From NCBI RefSeq assembly GCF_001591825.1, contig NZ_BCVQ01000004.1, positions 62,001 through 126,000 of the forward strand: a stretch of DNA of 64,000 bases, read 5' to 3'. How positions within the stretch are numbered: position 1 is the stretch's first letter; every line of letters starts with the position of its first letter. Under the pieces are notes generated by a model. It was given only the letters and a program-made list of their open reading frames with translations, had not been told where the DNA came from and did not search any database. This stretch comes from Rossellomorea vietnamensis NBRC 101237. GTDB lineage: Bacteria; Bacillota; Bacilli; Bacillales; Bacillaceae_B. A program made the translations under genes and the position numbers. Shown in pieces: positions 63,982-64,000 of the stretch.

Positions 63982-64000
63982 TGATACTGCGTAAATATAT
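63981..64000 (+). CDS. Start of an unidentified gene, cut by window edge
   Basis: Only MILRKY is visible. It starts at ATG 63981, overlapping the previous stop, with a perfect site AAAGGAG 9 bases upstream (inside the small basic gene), so it is real and in the same riboswitch-controlled operon. Confidence 0.6.

Overview
The window is a stretch of low-GC Firmicute chromosome from a spore-forming, Bacillus-like member of the Bacillaceae. Evidence: small acid-soluble spore protein genes (sspN, tlp, sspO, sspP), a cotM-like coat gene, strong AGGAGG-type ribosome binding sites, frequent TTG/GTG starts, and gene order matching the Bacillus subtilis parC-parE-yneT-plsY ... yneR-yneQ-yneP-tlp-sspN-yneN-citB-sspO-sspP-cotM neighbourhood. 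I see no phage, insertion sequence, rRNA, tRNA or CRISPR array.

Layout. 1-3.7 kb: parC (cut by the left edge), parE and a CoA-binding protein. 3.9-8 kb: an osmoprotectant ABC transporter with a single permease and an NCS2 purine permease, placed between the CoA-binding gene and plsY. 8.1-16.2 kb: plsY, a CapA-like protein, the yneR/Q/P genes, spore genes, yneN and aconitase. 16.5-20.9 kb: sspO, sspP and cotM interleaved with a selenocysteine module: selA, a selD with an in-frame UGA (Sec18), and a SelW/Rdx-family selenoprotein with a CxxU motif. Both UGA codons are followed by a hairpin with the same GUU apical loop. selB and selC are not in the window. 20.9-38.9 kb: helicase, lytic transglycosylase, betaine/carnitine/choline transporter, two YocH-like LysM+3D proteins, HemAT oxygen sensor, methionine aminopeptidase, LrgA/LrgB pair, topoisomerase III, M24 peptidase, and a holin-like type I toxin candidate of 31 codons. 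39.4-44.4 kb: glycerol regulon glpP-glpF-glpK-glpD with two attenuator-type leader hairpins. 44.5-63.5 kb: peptidases, acetyltransferases, cell-wall enzymes (LD-carboxypeptidase, DacA-like, PBP2-like), EcsC-like protein, a CNNM-type exporter with its MerR regulator, nucleotidyltransferases, a half-length Spo0M-like protein behind a SigW-type promoter, a LysM-CAP protein and an azoreductase. The right edge carries a yybP-ykoY (manganese) riboswitch, an FbpB-like ORF and the start of one more gene.

The most unusual feature is a 12-base word, AGGGACGGACCT (or its complement), present as 19 exact copies; about 0.008 would be expected by chance on both strands. Twelve copies form six inverted pairs between genes in discrete size classes (53, 63, 63, 96, 97, 97 bp). 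Two are directly repeated around a hairpin after yneN. Five are single copies inside otherwise normal coding sequences (selA, glpD, glpK, the M29 aminopeptidase, a nucleotidyltransferase), in all three reading frames and both orientations. This combines REP/MITE-like elements between genes with a selected or spread word inside genes, much like the distribution of DNA-uptake words in Pasteurellaceae and Neisseria.
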